The notes beneath the pieces are model-generated. The model saw only the letters and a program-made list of their open reading frames with translations. It searched no databases and was not told the origin of the DNA. Made by a program: the position numbers and the translations under genes. Below are positions 27,373-39,315 of a stretch of 64,000 nucleotides of DNA, one piece after another (the stretch's first letter is position 1; every line of letters starts with the position of its first letter). Source of the DNA: Fischerella muscicola SAG 1427-1 = PCC 73103 (GTDB taxonomy: Bacteria > Cyanobacteriota > Cyanobacteriia > Cyanobacteriales > Nostocaceae); assembly GCF_000317245.1 (NCBI RefSeq), contig NZ_AJLJ01000065.1, forward strand, positions 1 through 64,000, written 5' to 3'.

Positions 27373-27728
27373 GACTTAATCTTTAATATTTTTTCTTAGC
27401 ACCAGTTTTATTATCATCTGCGATCGCCAACAGATTAGGGAAGGGGAGCATCCCAATTTTTTCAAAACACAAAACGAAGTAGCTCTGCTTAACGCACTGC
27501 GTTAAGCAAAGCGTTTACCTTTGCTAACTGGTGTCCCTCGCCTTGCGCGCGGCATTGGTCGGAGATGTTTATCCTTCAAGAAGGAAGCTATGTCATTTCC
27601 CGCCTTGTATCCCCCACTGAAACGGAGTACCGTTTCAGTGACGAACTTACGGTGATTTAGTTAAAAGTCTCTGTTTTTTTGAGTTAACTTTAAATTTGAA
27701 CATAGTCCCAATACAGAAGCAAAAAATT
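27373..27728. other. Spacer with two perfect inverted repeats
   Basis: At 27486-27508 TGCTTAACGCA is mirrored around a single base. At 27615-27640 CACTGAAACGG and CCGTTTCAGTG flank AGTA. Neither has a T tract. They are candidate cruciform or repeat elements or operator-like sites. No gene is supported here. Confidence 0.6.
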
Positions 27729-27908
27729 ATGGATGCACAAACTATTACAGAACGAATTGCCCAAATTCAAAGCAAGCGCGAGTATCTACTGAGTTTACTG
27801 GAGCAACCAAACTTAGGAACTTTAAAAATAGACGTGAATCAAGCTTTGGAAGAAATGGATGAGTTAATCGATGAATATAGACGCACCTTTCCAGATATGG
27901 AATCTTAA
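27729..27908 (+). CDS. Small helical hypothetical protein
   Basis: This 59-residue protein has the sequence type MDAQTITERIAQIQSKREY, then LLEQPNLGTLKIDVNQALEE, then MDELIDEYRRTF. It is strongly helical and charged, with a possible short coiled coil. ATG 27729 is preferred over 27696, which only adds unstructured residues. It is probably a real small cyanobacterial protein, but I cannot assign a family or role. No operon partner lies downstream in the same orientation. Confidence 0.55.
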   Translation: MDAQTITERIAQIQSKREYLLSLLEQPNLGTLKIDVNQALEEMDELIDEYRRTFPDMES

Positions 27909-28142
27909 TTTAGCTAGATTCCCCAGACAATAGCCAATGGGATGACAAATTGACCACTGATGCACACTTATTAGTCATGGGTTTGCTACTAAGTCAATCC
28001 CTATTCCCTGTTTCCCTAACAAAAAAAGTATATCGGTAGCAACCAATTATTCCGGTTCTACCGACTTCTTTGCCATCGCTCCCAAGTTTCTCGACTCCCA
28101 GATGAGCAATCTTAGTAATTCCAGCTATTTTGGCTGTATCCT

Positions 28143-28559
28143 TTATCCAGCAATAGTATCATTAATAGTCCCTTGCCCTAGTTGCCTCACTAAGGAGACT
28201 AATTCGGTGGTAGGTACATCTTTTTTGCAAACAGCGTCTAAACAAGCTCTTGCGTTTCCTTCAACAAGTTTAGAGTCATCCACTGATGAGTAGGCAATAA
28301 TCTGAGTATTGGGAGCAATAGCTTTAATTTCACTAGACGCACTCCAGCCATCCATAACTGGCATTTGCAAGTCCAGAATAATTACATCAGGCTTGTGGTG
28401 CTTAACGATTTCTATGGCTTCTTGACCGTTACTAGCTAAACCAACAACTTGAATATTCTCTTGAGTAGACAATATTAATTGTAAAGTTAAGCGAGTCAGT
28501 TCGTGGTCATCAACCACTAGAACGCGCAAGGTAGAAGACTCACAAGACAACATTAACAT
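28143..28559 (-). CDS. Single-domain response regulator (CheY-like)
   Basis: This 138-residue receiver domain stands alone. Acidic pair D17/D18 (VLVVDDHE), phosphoacceptor Asp63 (IILDLQMPVMDGW), a Ser in IIAYSSVDD and Lys in VCKKDVPTTEL complete the active site. The short tail (RQLGQGTINDTIAG) holds no output domain. It resembles the receiver half of NarL/LuxR-type regulators. It therefore acts by protein contacts or as a phosphate sink. No sensor kinase is adjacent. ppk lies upstream on the same strand after 159 bp. Confidence 0.9.
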   Translation of the reverse strand: MLMLSCESSTLRVLVVDDHELTRLTLQLILSTQENIQVVGLASNGQEAIEIVKHHKPDVIILDLQMPVMDGWSASSEIKAIAPNTQIIAYSSVDDSKLVEGNARACLDAVCKKDVPTTELVSLVRQLGQGTINDTIAG

Positions 28560-28718
28560 CCAAGCAAACTATAAAGTTAATGCACAACAACCTTTATAGT
28601 TTATGAGAATAACTACAAGAACTAACTCTATCCTATGGTTGAATAAATTCAATTTTTTCCAAGTTTATTTAGAAATTAATATTTAGTAATATTAATTTTT
28701 CCTAATAAAATTGTCTAA

Positions 28719-30935
28719 CTACTTGTCAGGATAAACATAACTCTTTCTTGAATTCATCAAGTTTGAGGCGATCGCTGGTGGATTTAAAGCCATAGACATG
28801 AGAGTTTTTTGCGAACTAGCTTCTGGACAATCTTCACCGGGGCGTCTTTGAATGTAACTGCCATCTGGTTGTAGCTCCCAGGCTTGGCGATTATCTGCCA
28901 ACATGATGCCTAAAATTTCCTGCAAATCTTTAGCAATATCTGGATCTAATATGGGGGTAATTACTTCCACTCGTCGATCCAAGTTCCTGGGCATCCAGTC
29001 AGCACTACCAATATAAATTTCTTCTTGACCATTATTGTAGAAATAAAAAATCCGAGAGTGTTCTAAAAATCTTCCCACAATACTAATAACGCGAATATTT
29101 TCACTGATATCTTTTAGTCCAGGACGTAAACAGCAAATACCCCGCACAATTAAGTCGATTTGCACACCGAGGCGGGAAGCTCTGTAAAGTTCAGAGATGA
29201 TTTGTGGATCGACAAGAGAGTTCATTTTGGCAACGATACGCCCAGAAAATCCTTTTTGAGCATTTTCAATTTCTCTTTGGATCAGTCCAGTAAAGCGATC
29301 GCGTAAATTTACAGGTGCGACTAACAATTGACGATAAGACTTTTGCCGTGAGTATCCTGTTAAGAAATTAAATACATCTGTCACATCTGCTCCCAACTCT
29401 TCTTGACAAGTAAACAATCCCAAGTCTGTATACAAGCGTGCTGTTTTGGGATTATAATTACCAGTGCCAATATGAACATAGCGACGAATACGGTCTTGCT
29501 CACGCCGCACAACCATGACAATTTTAGAGTGGGTTTTCAAACCAACTAAGCCGTAAACGACATGAACTCCGACGCTTTCTAAACGTTTTGCCCAGTAGAT
29601 ATTATTCTCTTCATCAAACCGCGCTTTCAGTTCAACCAATACAGATACTTGCTTGCCATTTTCCGCAGCAGCAATTAAGGCATTAACGATTGGTGAATCA
29701 CCAGAGGTACGGTAAAGAGTCATCTTGATTGCTAAAACATTCGGATCGTGGGCAGCACTGGTAATAAAGCGCACCACAGATGCCGAAAAAGATTGATAGG
29801 GATGGTGTACAAGTAAATCCCGTTCTCGAATTACAGCAAAAAAATCTTTGCCTTCTTCTATTTCTAGGGCTTCGGAAGCGAGATTTATTTCTCTAATGCG
29901 TTGCAGACGAGGGGGTATAACAGACTGCCAAGGGGAATCTTTGAGTTCTGCTGGGACGCTCAAAGACATAAAATACATCAAGTCGCTTAATCCCAAAAGT
30001 CCATCTACGTCATAAACATCACTCTCGGTTAATTCCAAATCTTGCAACAATCGATTGCGTATCAATTCAGGAGTTTGGGATTGAATTTCTAATCGAACAG
30101 GATTACCACCAACTCGCCTTTTTCGCAATTCTTGCTCTATGAAAATTAGCAAATCGTCGGCTTCATCTTCTTCTAGTCCCAAATCAGCATCACGAGTAAT
30201 GCGGAAGGGATGATATTCTTGAATGTTCATCCCTGGAAATAGGGATTCTAAATTATGAGCGATCGCTTGTTCCAAGGGTACACCAGTCCATAGAGCTGGT
30301 TTGCCATGATGTTGAATTCCTAGCTCGGATGGTAAAGGCAAAAATCGGGGTAAAACTTTCGGGACTTTAACTCTGGCAAAAAATTCTTCTTCTGTTTCTG
30401 GATTTTTTACTACAACTGCTAAATTTAAGCTGAGATTAGAAATGTAGGGAAAAGGATGACTAGGGTCAACAGCTAAGGGAGTGATAACGGGAAAGATTTG
30501 TTCTTCAAAGTAATTATCTAAATATTTGCGCTGTTTTTCTGTCAAATCTATATAATCCAAGATATGGATGTCGTGATTTGCCAACACAGGTCGTAGTACT
30601 TGCTCAAAATGTTGATGTTGTTGAGTTACTAGAGGCCGCAGGAAAAAACTAATATCATCTAACTGTTGTTGTGGTGTGCGACCATCAAAACTTAATTGAC
30701 TAACTTTTGCTTCTACTTGTTGCTTTAAAACTGCAACACGTACCATAAAGAACTCATCTAAGTTGGAACTGAAGATAGCCAAAAACTTGAGACGTTCTAA
30801 TAGAGGTGTGCGTGAGTCTAGAGCTTCATGCAATACTCTGCTGTTGAACTCTATCCAACTTAACTCGCGGTTTAAGTAATATTGTGTATCGTTAAAATTA
30901 ATTTGTTGATTGCTAGTCTTTTTAGATTTTGGCAT
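28719..30935 (-). CDS. ppk1: Polyphosphate kinase 1
   Basis: This 738-residue enzyme polymerises the ATP gamma-phosphate into polyphosphate. All PPK1 domains are present: N (LNRELSWIEFNSRVLHEAL, FLAIFSSNLDEFFMVRV), head (PFPYISNLSLNLAV), C1 (KMTLYRTSGDSPIVNALI, VELKARFDEENNIYWA) and C2. The phospho-His motif lies in GLKTHSKIVMVVR, with the second His in YVHIGTGNYNP. ATG 30935 (MPKSKK) is preferred to a GTG two codons upstream. The C-terminus extends about 35 residues past DNRQAWELQPDGSY. The downstream same-strand neighbour is a response regulator. Confidence 0.96.
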   Translation of the reverse strand: MPKSKKTSNQQINFNDTQYYLNRELSWIEFNSRVLHEALDSRTPLLERLKFLAIFSSNLDEFFMVRVAVLKQQVEAKVSQLSFDGRTPQQQLDDISFFLRPLVTQQHQHFEQVLRPVLANHDIHILDYIDLTEKQRKYLDNYFEEQIFPVITPLAVDPSHPFPYISNLSLNLAVVVKNPETEEEFFARVKVPKVLPRFLPLPSELGIQHHGKPALWTGVPLEQAIAHNLESLFPGMNIQEYHPFRITRDADLGLEEDEADDLLIFIEQELRKRRVGGNPVRLEIQSQTPELIRNRLLQDLELTESDVYDVDGLLGLSDLMYFMSLSVPAELKDSPWQSVIPPRLQRIREINLASEALEIEEGKDFFAVIRERDLLVHHPYQSFSASVVRFITSAAHDPNVLAIKMTLYRTSGDSPIVNALIAAAENGKQVSVLVELKARFDEENNIYWAKRLESVGVHVVYGLVGLKTHSKIVMVVRREQDRIRRYVHIGTGNYNPKTARLYTDLGLFTCQEELGADVTDVFNFLTGYSRQKSYRQLLVAPVNLRDRFTGLIQREIENAQKGFSGRIVAKMNSLVDPQIISELYRASRLGVQIDLIVRGICCLRPGLKDISENIRVISIVGRFLEHSRIFYFYNNGQEEIYIGSADWMPRNLDRRVEVITPILDPDIAKDLQEILGIMLADNRQAWELQPDGSYIQRRPGEDCPEASSQKTLMSMALNPPAIASNLMNSRKSYVYPDK

Positions 30936-31230
30936 GATCACCTAACTACAGGCAAGGGTAGCCCATACAAGCGAGATTAGAATCAACTCATCCAGTATTA
31001 CAACTTGAGAAATTATCTGACAAGGTTTTACTTTGATGAGCGGATAAGTCAATCTTGACATTTCTTTGGGCTAAAAGCCATAGATATTCGTGGTTTGGTG
31101 AGTTCACTTAGCTAAAGCCAAAGTAAAGCGTTACCTGTTATGTGACTGGGTTTTTAGTGATTTATTATTCTTTTTAGGTAGATAATTATATCATCTCTCA
31201 GCCTACACATGAGGACGAATCCTAAGATCA

Positions 31231-31265
31231 ACTTCACGTTTGGCGAGCGCGAAGTCAATTTTTCC
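31231..31265 (+). terminator. Terminator-like hairpin far upstream of geoA
   Basis: ACTTCACG (31231-31238) pairs with CGCGAAGT (31247-31254) with one mismatch, then CAATTTTT. It is 630 bp upstream of geoA with no gene before it on this strand. It could end a short leader or small RNA. Confidence 0.35.
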
Positions 31266-31557
31266 CTCTATGTTTAGAGGAAATTGGGATGCTAGCTTCT
31301 GAACAATGCTGTAGCCTGTGCATGAAAAAGTCGGTATTTGTTAGTTAAACGACATCAGCAATTAGGCGACGCTTGAGCAGTAAATCAACTAAACAATCAT
31401 TTCTTAATCATTTCCCCCTCGTAGTTTGTCTTTGCAGGGGATTTTACTTTGTTTATTTGTACTTATTACCAAATAGTAACTTGGTTTAAATAGCATTTAC
31501 AAAAATATCAAACTATTTGTATAACAGCAATATTCTCTGCTCTACAAAAAACATTAT

Positions 31558-31584
31558 TAAATGTCTTAAATGTCTTAAATGTCT
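31558..31584. repeat. Three tandem 9-bp units upstream of geoA
   Basis: TAAATGTCT is repeated three times without interruption, followed by TAGAGAG. Spacing near one helical turn could suit a regulator, but it may be simple slippage. Confidence 0.6.
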
Positions 31585-31865
31585 TAGAGAGTTAGCAAGG
31601 ATTTATGAGATATTTAATTTGATACTTTGATTCAATAAAAAGTTTGTTTTTAAATAGCTTGACAACTGCCTTGTATTTTCGGTAATGTTCAATCAATCAA
31701 CAATATTTCCTCTTTAAATTAAAAATAAAAAATAAATCTGCACACGAAAAGCAAAGGTTTTTGATATTATCAATACCCTTTTTTTGTGCTAATTCAATAT
31801 ATAAATTAGCTTGCTCATAAGTCGAGTTACCTCGGCAAAAATATTCTTGCGAATGAAAAGAGTAA

Positions 31866-34148
<2,283 letters not shown>

Positions 34149-34192
34149 TATTCAGTCACTCTGATCAGATCCTTGTGTCGGAGAACAGATTT

Positions 34193-34218
34193 TGCTGACT
34201 TGAGTTTCTTTGTCAGCA
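34193..34218 (+). promoter_or_regulatory. Intercistronic hairpin geoA/first encapsulin
   Basis: TGCTGAC (34193-34199) pairs perfectly with GTCAGCA (34212-34218) around a T-rich 12-nt loop. No T tract follows (TTCGCTC). It could protect or separate the downstream shell-gene transcript. Confidence 0.55.
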
Positions 34219-34273
34219 TTCGCTCAAGTAAGACCATTTTTTTTTACTAACCAAAAATTAGGAGTGTTAAGTC

Positions 34274-35683
34274 ATGACATATTCTAGCGATCGCAATATC
34301 GATGTAGAAGGTCAGCAGCCCCAGTTAAGCTTGGGTACAGCCGCAGCCAAAAATTTAGCAACGACAACCAAATCTGCACCGCAGATGCAGGAAATTACCT
34401 CCCGGTGGTTGTTGAGACTGTTGCCCTGGGTACAGACGAAAGGTGGTGTGTATCGCCTGAACCGTCGGTTAACCTATACCCTCGGCGATGGGCGAGTAAG
34501 CTTCACCAACACTGGAGCGGCGGTACAGGTGATTCCCCAGGAACTGACTGAGTTGCCCTTGCTGCGAGGTTTTGACGACAATGATGTATTGACCTCCTTG
34601 GCGAACCAGTTTGTACAGCAAGAGTACGCCCCAGATGATGTGATCGTCGAACTTGGCCAGCCTGCTGATCGGATCATCCTGATTGCTCATGGTAAGGTGA
34701 ACAAGATTGGGATTGGCAAGTATGGCGAGGAAGTTGTGTTGGATGTACTAGCCGACGGCGATCATTTCGGTGATGAAACCGTAGTGCAGTCCGAGGACAC
34801 CTGGCAGTATACCCTCAAGGCTGTTACTAGAACCATAGTTTTATCGCTTCCCCAACAAGCATTTGAACAGCGAATCGGTCAATCTGAGACGTTGCGCTCC
34901 CATGTTGAAGCCTTCCGCGCCCGCTTGGCACAGCCACAAACTAGCGATGGCGAAGCCGCCATTGAGGTGACTGCGGGTCATGCCGAAGAAACTACACTGG
35001 CTGGAACCTTCGTCGATTACGAACTCTCACCTCGCGAATATGAGTTGAGTATCGCCCAAACCGTGTTGCGAGTCAGTAGTCGGGTAGCCGATTTGTACAA
35101 CGAACCGTACAACCAAACTGAAGAACAATTGCGGTTAACCATCGAAGCATTACGGGAACGTCAAGAACACGAGTTAATCAACAACCGCGAATTTGGGCTG
35201 CTGCACAACGCCGACCTCAAACAGCGCATCCAAAGTCGCACCGGCGCACCTACCCCTGACGACCTCGACGAATTGCTCGCGACAGTATGGAAGGAGCCAG
35301 CATTCTTCCTAGCTCATCCTCGCGCGATCGCTGCCTTCGGTCGGGAGGCCAACCGCCAGGGTGTCTATCCAACCAGCGTAGATGTGAACGGCGCTCAGGT
35401 TACAGCTTGGCGCGGCGTACCAATTTTCCCCTGCAATAAGATTCCCGTTACCAATAACCGTACTAGTTCCATCCTCTTGCTCCGCACTGGTTTGGAAAAA
35501 CAAGGGGTAATTGGTTTACATCAAACTGGTATCCCCGACGAATACCAACCCAGCTTATCTGTCCGCTTCATGGGCATCAGCGAAAAGGCTATAATCTCCT
35601 ACCTCGTTACCGCCTACTACTCCGCAGCTGTCTTAACACCTGATGCACTCGGCATCCTGGAAGATGTTGAAATCGGGCGTTAA
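34274..35683 (+). CDS. cnbA: Family 2B encapsulin shell protein 1 (HK97 fold with cNMP-binding-like insert)
   Basis: This is a 469-residue protein. The N-arm and E-loop region (about 1-95, with [19 protein letters not shown] and [19 protein letters not shown]) is followed by a cyclic-nucleotide-binding-like domain (about 100-215, [18 protein letters not shown] and [12 protein letters not shown]). Then come the P- and A-domains of a major-capsid-like fold ([50 protein letters not shown]). This is the family 2B encapsulin architecture. Such proteins are often annotated as Crp-like or 'cnb' in terpene-odour operons. The insert lacks the Arg of the CRP phosphate-binding cassette. The ribosome site AGGAG precedes ATG. 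By inference the shell encloses geosmin synthase. Confidence 0.9.
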   Translation: MTYSSDRNIDVEGQQPQLSLGTAAAKNLATTTKSAPQMQEITSRWLLRLLPWVQTKGGVYRLNRRLTYTLGDGRVSFTNTGAAVQVIPQELTELPLLRGFDDNDVLTSLANQFVQQEYAPDDVIVELGQPADRIILIAHGKVNKIGIGKYGEEVVLDVLADGDHFGDETVVQSEDTWQYTLKAVTRTIVLSLPQQAFEQRIGQSETLRSHVEAFRARLAQPQTSDGEAAIEVTAGHAEETTLAGTFVDYELSPREYELSIAQTVLRVSSRVADLYNEPYNQTEEQLRLTIEALRERQEHELINNREFGLLHNADLKQRIQSRTGAPTPDDLDELLATVWKEPAFFLAHPRAIAAFGREANRQGVYPTSVDVNGAQVTAWRGVPIFPCNKIPVTNNRTSSILLLRTGLEKQGVIGLHQTGIPDEYQPSLSVRFMGISEKAIISYLVTAYYSAAVLTPDALGILEDVEIGR

Positions 35684-35711
35684 GCATTTGTGAGAGGTTA
35701 GGTAAACGACT

Positions 35712-35763
35712 TTTATCAATGAGTAACTGTGCTTAAAGATCAGCATAATTACTCATTGATAAA
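35712..35763 (+). promoter_or_regulatory. Strong intercistronic stem-loop between the two encapsulin genes
   Basis: TTTATCAATGAGTAA (35712-35726) and TTACTCATTGATAAA (35749-35763) form a perfect 15-bp stem, with a 22-nt loop that can pair further (TGC/GCA). AGGCG follows rather than a T tract, so it is more likely an mRNA stability or processing element than a terminator. Confidence 0.7.
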
Positions 35764-35800
35764 GGCGTTAAATCCAATCAGCAACTCAACAATACATTGA

Positions 35801-35832
35801 AGCCCGGTTTGTCAATGGAACGGGTTCTTTTG
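35801..35832 (+). terminator. Weak terminator-like hairpin before the second encapsulin
   Basis: AGCCCG (35801-35806) pairs with CGGGTT (35821-35826, including a G-T pair) around a 14-nt loop, followed by CTTTTGTT. It lies 24 nt before the second shell gene and may partly attenuate it. Confidence 0.45.
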
Positions 35833-35855
35833 TTAGTAACTATGAGGATGAGGTA

Positions 35856-37262
35856 ATGACGTATTCTAATGATTCGGGTTTGAATGTTGAGAGCGGACAA
35901 CCTCAACTGAGTTTGAGTACAGTCGCTGCCAGAAATTTAGCGAAGACTACCAAATCTGCACCGCAGATGCAGGAAATTACATCGCGGTGGTTGTTGAAGA
36001 TGTTGCCTTGGGTACAGACGCAAGGTGGCACTTATCGGGTGAACCGTCGGTTGACTTATACTGTGGCTGATGGGCGGTTGACTTTCACCAACACTGGAGC
36101 GGTGGTGGAGGTGATTCCCCAAGAACTTTGTCAGTTGCCCTTGCTGCGAGGGTTTGACAACACCGAAGTGTTGAGCGCGTTGGCGAGTCGGTTTGTGCAA
36201 CAGGAGTTTGCACCTGGTGACATTATAGTGCAGTCAGGTCAGCCAGCCAATCAGCTTTTCTTGCTAGCACATGGCAAGGTCAACAAAATTGGTGTTGGCA
36301 AGTATGACGAGCACCCTCTGTTGGATATTCTGGCTGACGGCGATCATTTCGGTGATCAGGTGTTGTTGGAGCCAGAAAGCAGTTGGAAGTTCACAGTTAA
36401 GGCTGTCACCCAATGCACGGTGTTGGCGCTACCACAACAGGCATTTCGGGAACTGCTCAACCAGTCGCAGGCGTTGCAGGCTCAGGTTGAGCAATTTAGG
36501 ACTCGTGCCGCACAACCACAGAATAAATATGGCGAAGCTTTGATCGCGTTGTCTTCAGGTCATGTTGGGGAAACCCAGTTACCAGGGACTTTCGTTGATT
36601 ACGAACTCTCGCCCCGCGAATATGAGTTGAGCATTGCCCAAACTGTGTTGCGGGTTAATAGTCGAGTAGCCGATTTGTACAACGAACCGTACAATCAAAC
36701 CGAGGAACAATTGCGACTGGCTATTGAGGCATTGCGGGAACGGCAAGAATACGAGTTGATTAATAATCGGGAATTTGGGTTGCTACACAATGCTGACTTG
36801 AAACAACGCATCTACACCCGTAGTGGTCCTCCCACCCCCGATGACCTTGATGAATTGATCACCCGCCGAAGAAAATCGAGGTTTTTCCTGGCTCATCCCC
36901 GCACCATTGCTGCCTTCGGTCGGGAGTGCAATCGGCGCGGCATCTACCCACAAAGCATCGACATGGATGGTAGCAAGGTAATCACTTGGCGTAATGTACC
37001 CATTCTTCCCTGTAACAAGATCCCAATTACCAAAAATCAGACCAGTTCTATCCTCATAATGCGTACTGGTGTGGAAGACCAGGGTGTCATCGGTCTACAT
37101 CAAACTGGTATCCCCGATGAATACCAACCTAGCTTATCTGTCCGCTTCATGGGTATCAGCGAAAAGGCGATCATCTCCTACCTTGTCACCACCTACTACT
37201 CCGCAGCTGTCCTTGTCCCAGATGCACTTGGTATCCTCGAAGATGTTGAAATCGGGCGTTAA
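35856..37262 (+). CDS. cnbB: Family 2B encapsulin shell protein 2 (HK97 fold with cNMP-binding-like insert)
   Basis: This 468-residue paralogue has the same layout as the preceding shell protein: N-arm, E-loop, cNMP-like insert ([31 protein letters not shown]), P-domain and A-domain. The segment around [18 protein letters not shown] and the last 60 residues are almost identical between the two. The insert and the region before FFLAHP differ. Here it reads [13 protein letters not shown], basic, against [14 protein letters not shown] in protein 1. The ribosome site is GAGGATGAGG. Two co-encoded subunits suggest a mixed shell or two shell types. Like protein 1 it lacks the canonical ligand-binding Arg of CRP-type domains. 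Confidence 0.9.
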   Translation: MTYSNDSGLNVESGQPQLSLSTVAARNLAKTTKSAPQMQEITSRWLLKMLPWVQTQGGTYRVNRRLTYTVADGRLTFTNTGAVVEVIPQELCQLPLLRGFDNTEVLSALASRFVQQEFAPGDIIVQSGQPANQLFLLAHGKVNKIGVGKYDEHPLLDILADGDHFGDQVLLEPESSWKFTVKAVTQCTVLALPQQAFRELLNQSQALQAQVEQFRTRAAQPQNKYGEALIALSSGHVGETQLPGTFVDYELSPREYELSIAQTVLRVNSRVADLYNEPYNQTEEQLRLAIEALRERQEYELINNREFGLLHNADLKQRIYTRSGPPTPDDLDELITRRRKSRFFLAHPRTIAAFGRECNRRGIYPQSIDMDGSKVITWRNVPILPCNKIPITKNQTSSILIMRTGVEDQGVIGLHQTGIPDEYQPSLSVRFMGISEKAIISYLVTTYYSAAVLVPDALGILEDVEIGR

Positions 37263-37395
37263 CCTGCTTCTTTTCTTCCTTAGTACAATCTAGATTTTTA
37301 AACGCAGAGGCACACGGAGGAAAGCGCGGAGGTTCGCAGAGTTTTTCTGCATATAACTTCGTTACGAATTTGTAAAATATTGTACTTAGTTATTT

Positions 37396-37821
37396 TTACC
37401 TTGGCTTGACCACTAACACAGAACAATGGGCTTCTTCTACTACTTGACTACTGACTGAACCTTGAACAATTCGGTTCATACCAGTCAATCCACGACTACC
37501 GATCACAATTAAATCAGCTTTGTAAATATTGGCAAGGCGGATTATTTCCTCTGCTGGATCGCCGGTAACTAATTCTATTTCACTAGCAACGGGTAACTGC
37601 GTTTGGTAGGATTGTAATAGTTTTTCGACCTGTAAAGAAGAAAGAACTGGAGAATCTGAGTGAGGGCGATCAGCAGCTAGTTCCATTTCTGAGTCAGGGG
37701 GAGGGAAAACATGACAAAGGACAACTTTGCTGTCTTTTGGTAATACTAAATCGTTTAAAGTCTCAATGACTCGCTCTGCAATGCCTGAAGAGTCTAGAGC
37801 AACCAAAATAGTCTTTAGCAC
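37396..37821 (-). CDS. Universal stress protein (UspA family)
   Basis: This 141-residue single-domain Usp starts VLKTILVALDSSGIAERV. The ATP-binding signature GSRGLTGMNRIVQGS (G-2x-G-9x-G-S) is intact near the C-terminus, followed by EEAHCSVLVVKPR. A GTG start at 37821, preceded by GGAG, gives the normal family N-terminus. An upstream TTG (37854) would add 11 unrelated residues. It should be a cytosolic nucleotide-binding stress protein. It faces the encapsulin operon tail-to-tail and is not obviously part of it. Confidence 0.88.
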   Translation of the reverse strand: MLKTILVALDSSGIAERVIETLNDLVLPKDSKVVLCHVFPPPDSEMELAADRPHSDSPVLSSLQVEKLLQSYQTQLPVASEIELVTGDPAEEIIRLANIYKADLIVIGSRGLTGMNRIVQGSVSSQVVEEAHCSVLVVKPR

Positions 37822-38013
37822 GGCTTGTATCTCCAAAAGCGCAAACCCCTGCAATTAAAATTGATGATTTTCAAGATTAAACTAAGGTTAATTTAGGCTT
37901 AAAGTATAAGTTTGACGCCACAATTTGGTTTTTGTCAAAAGTCTGGAGAAAAATTAATAATTCTTTTTTGTTGTTTGTTGTTTATTAGGCTATCAACTGT
38001 CAACTATAATGAT

Positions 38014-39315
38014 TCATTCTTCTTTTTGAATTCGCCGTCTGACTGAATTAGCATGAGAGGGTAAACCTTCGGCTGCTGCTAATGCATCAATTGCACCTGC
38101 TACTTTTTCCAAGGCGGTTTGTGAGTACTGGATAATACTTGAATGTTTCAGGAAGGTTTCGACTCCTAGTGGCGAAGCGTAGCGAGCTGCACCAGAGGTA
38201 GGTAAGGTATGGTTAGGACCAGCAATATAGTCTCCTACGGCTTCCGGTGTCGAGTAACCCAGGAAAATAGCACCAGCATGACGAATCCATGCTAGCACTG
38301 CCCAAGGCTCTTCAACTTCTAGTTCTAGGTGTTCGGGGGCAAATTCGTTAGAAAGTTCAGCGGCTGCCTGTAGTGATTCTACAATCACAATTAAGCCGTA
38401 ATGGGCAAGTGCTTTTTCTGTGAGGGTACGTCTGGGGTGATCTATTAGTTGCCTTTCTACAGCAACTTGCACGTTCTTAGCTAAAGCCGGATCTGTCGTC
38501 AACAAGATTGCTGCTGCCATTGGATCATGTTCAGCTTGTGCTAGCATATCTGCTGCAACATGAACGGGATTTGCGGATTCATCAGCAATAATCAGTACTT
38601 CGCTTGGTCCAGCCAAACAATCAATCCCGACTGTGCCATAAACTAGTTTTTTTGCCAAGGTTACATAAATGTTACCTGGTCCGGTGATGACATCAACTTT
38701 AGGAATTGTTTTTGTGCCATAGGCTAAAGCAGCGATCGCTTGCGCTCCCCCAACGCGATAAATTTCTTGTAACCCAACTTCTTGGGCTGCAACCAAAACT
38801 GATGGGTAAATTGTTTTACTTGCTCCTGGCGGAGTCACCATAATTATACGGGGTACTCCCGCTACCTGGGCTGGAATTGCATTCATTAACACCGTACTTG
38901 GGTATGCTGTACGACCACCAGGTACGTATATTCCGGCTCGATCTACAGGTACATACCGTTTGCCGAGAACTACTTCGTCATCTTCAAAGTTTACCCAGCT
39001 TTTTGGAACTCGTTGGCGGTGAAACGCTTCGATTTGGCGACAAGCCAATCTAATTGCTTCCACCAGTTCTTTCGAGACCTGTTGATAAGCAGCATCTATT
39101 TCTGTTCCTGTAACGCGTAGTTCTTCTGAACTGAGAATTTGATGGTCAAATTCTTCTGTATAATGCAGTACAGCTTTATCACCTTGGCGCTTCACCGCTT
39201 GCAACACTTCCCGCACTGTTGCTTCTTTATGAAGCACCTGTTCGTCATTGGTGCGATCGCAGATCCTTTGTAATTCTGATCTGACGTCTGCCTGCTGAGT
39301 AATGATTCGCAGCAT
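38014..39315 (-). CDS. hisD: Histidinol dehydrogenase
   Basis: This 433-residue zinc enzyme carries out the last two NAD-dependent oxidations from L-histidinol to histidine. Conserved stretches are GKRYVPVDRAGIYVPGG, YPSTVLMNAIPAQVAGV, VGGAQAIAALAYGT, VDVITGPGN, GIDCLAGPSEVLIIAD, LAQAEHDP (metal-site Gln/His), FAPEHLEL and GPNHTLPTSGAARY. Length and motifs are canonical. The gene stands alone rather than in a his operon, as is usual in cyanobacteria. The start is ATG 39315. Confidence 0.96.
   Translation of the reverse strand: MLRIITQQADVRSELQRICDRTNDEQVLHKEATVREVLQAVKRQGDKAVLHYTEEFDHQILSSEELRVTGTEIDAAYQQVSKELVEAIRLACRQIEAFHRQRVPKSWVNFEDDEVVLGKRYVPVDRAGIYVPGGRTAYPSTVLMNAIPAQVAGVPRIIMVTPPGASKTIYPSVLVAAQEVGLQEIYRVGGAQAIAALAYGTKTIPKVDVITGPGNIYVTLAKKLVYGTVGIDCLAGPSEVLIIADESANPVHVAADMLAQAEHDPMAAAILLTTDPALAKNVQVAVERQLIDHPRRTLTEKALAHYGLIVIVESLQAAAELSNEFAPEHLELEVEEPWAVLAWIRHAGAIFLGYSTPEAVGDYIAGPNHTLPTSGAARYASPLGVETFLKHSSIIQYSQTALEKVAGAIDALAAAEGLPSHANSVRRRIQKEE

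Noticed and set aside
31200..31340. Riboswitch or known leader RNA upstream of geoA
   Set aside because: Only one imperfect stem with a T tract is visible; no match to a known riboswitch consensus was recognised.
36830..36900. Local compensated frameshift in the second shell gene (RRRKS segment)
   Set aside because: Alternative frames across the segment do not restore the paralogue's sequence better, so it is treated as genuine divergence.
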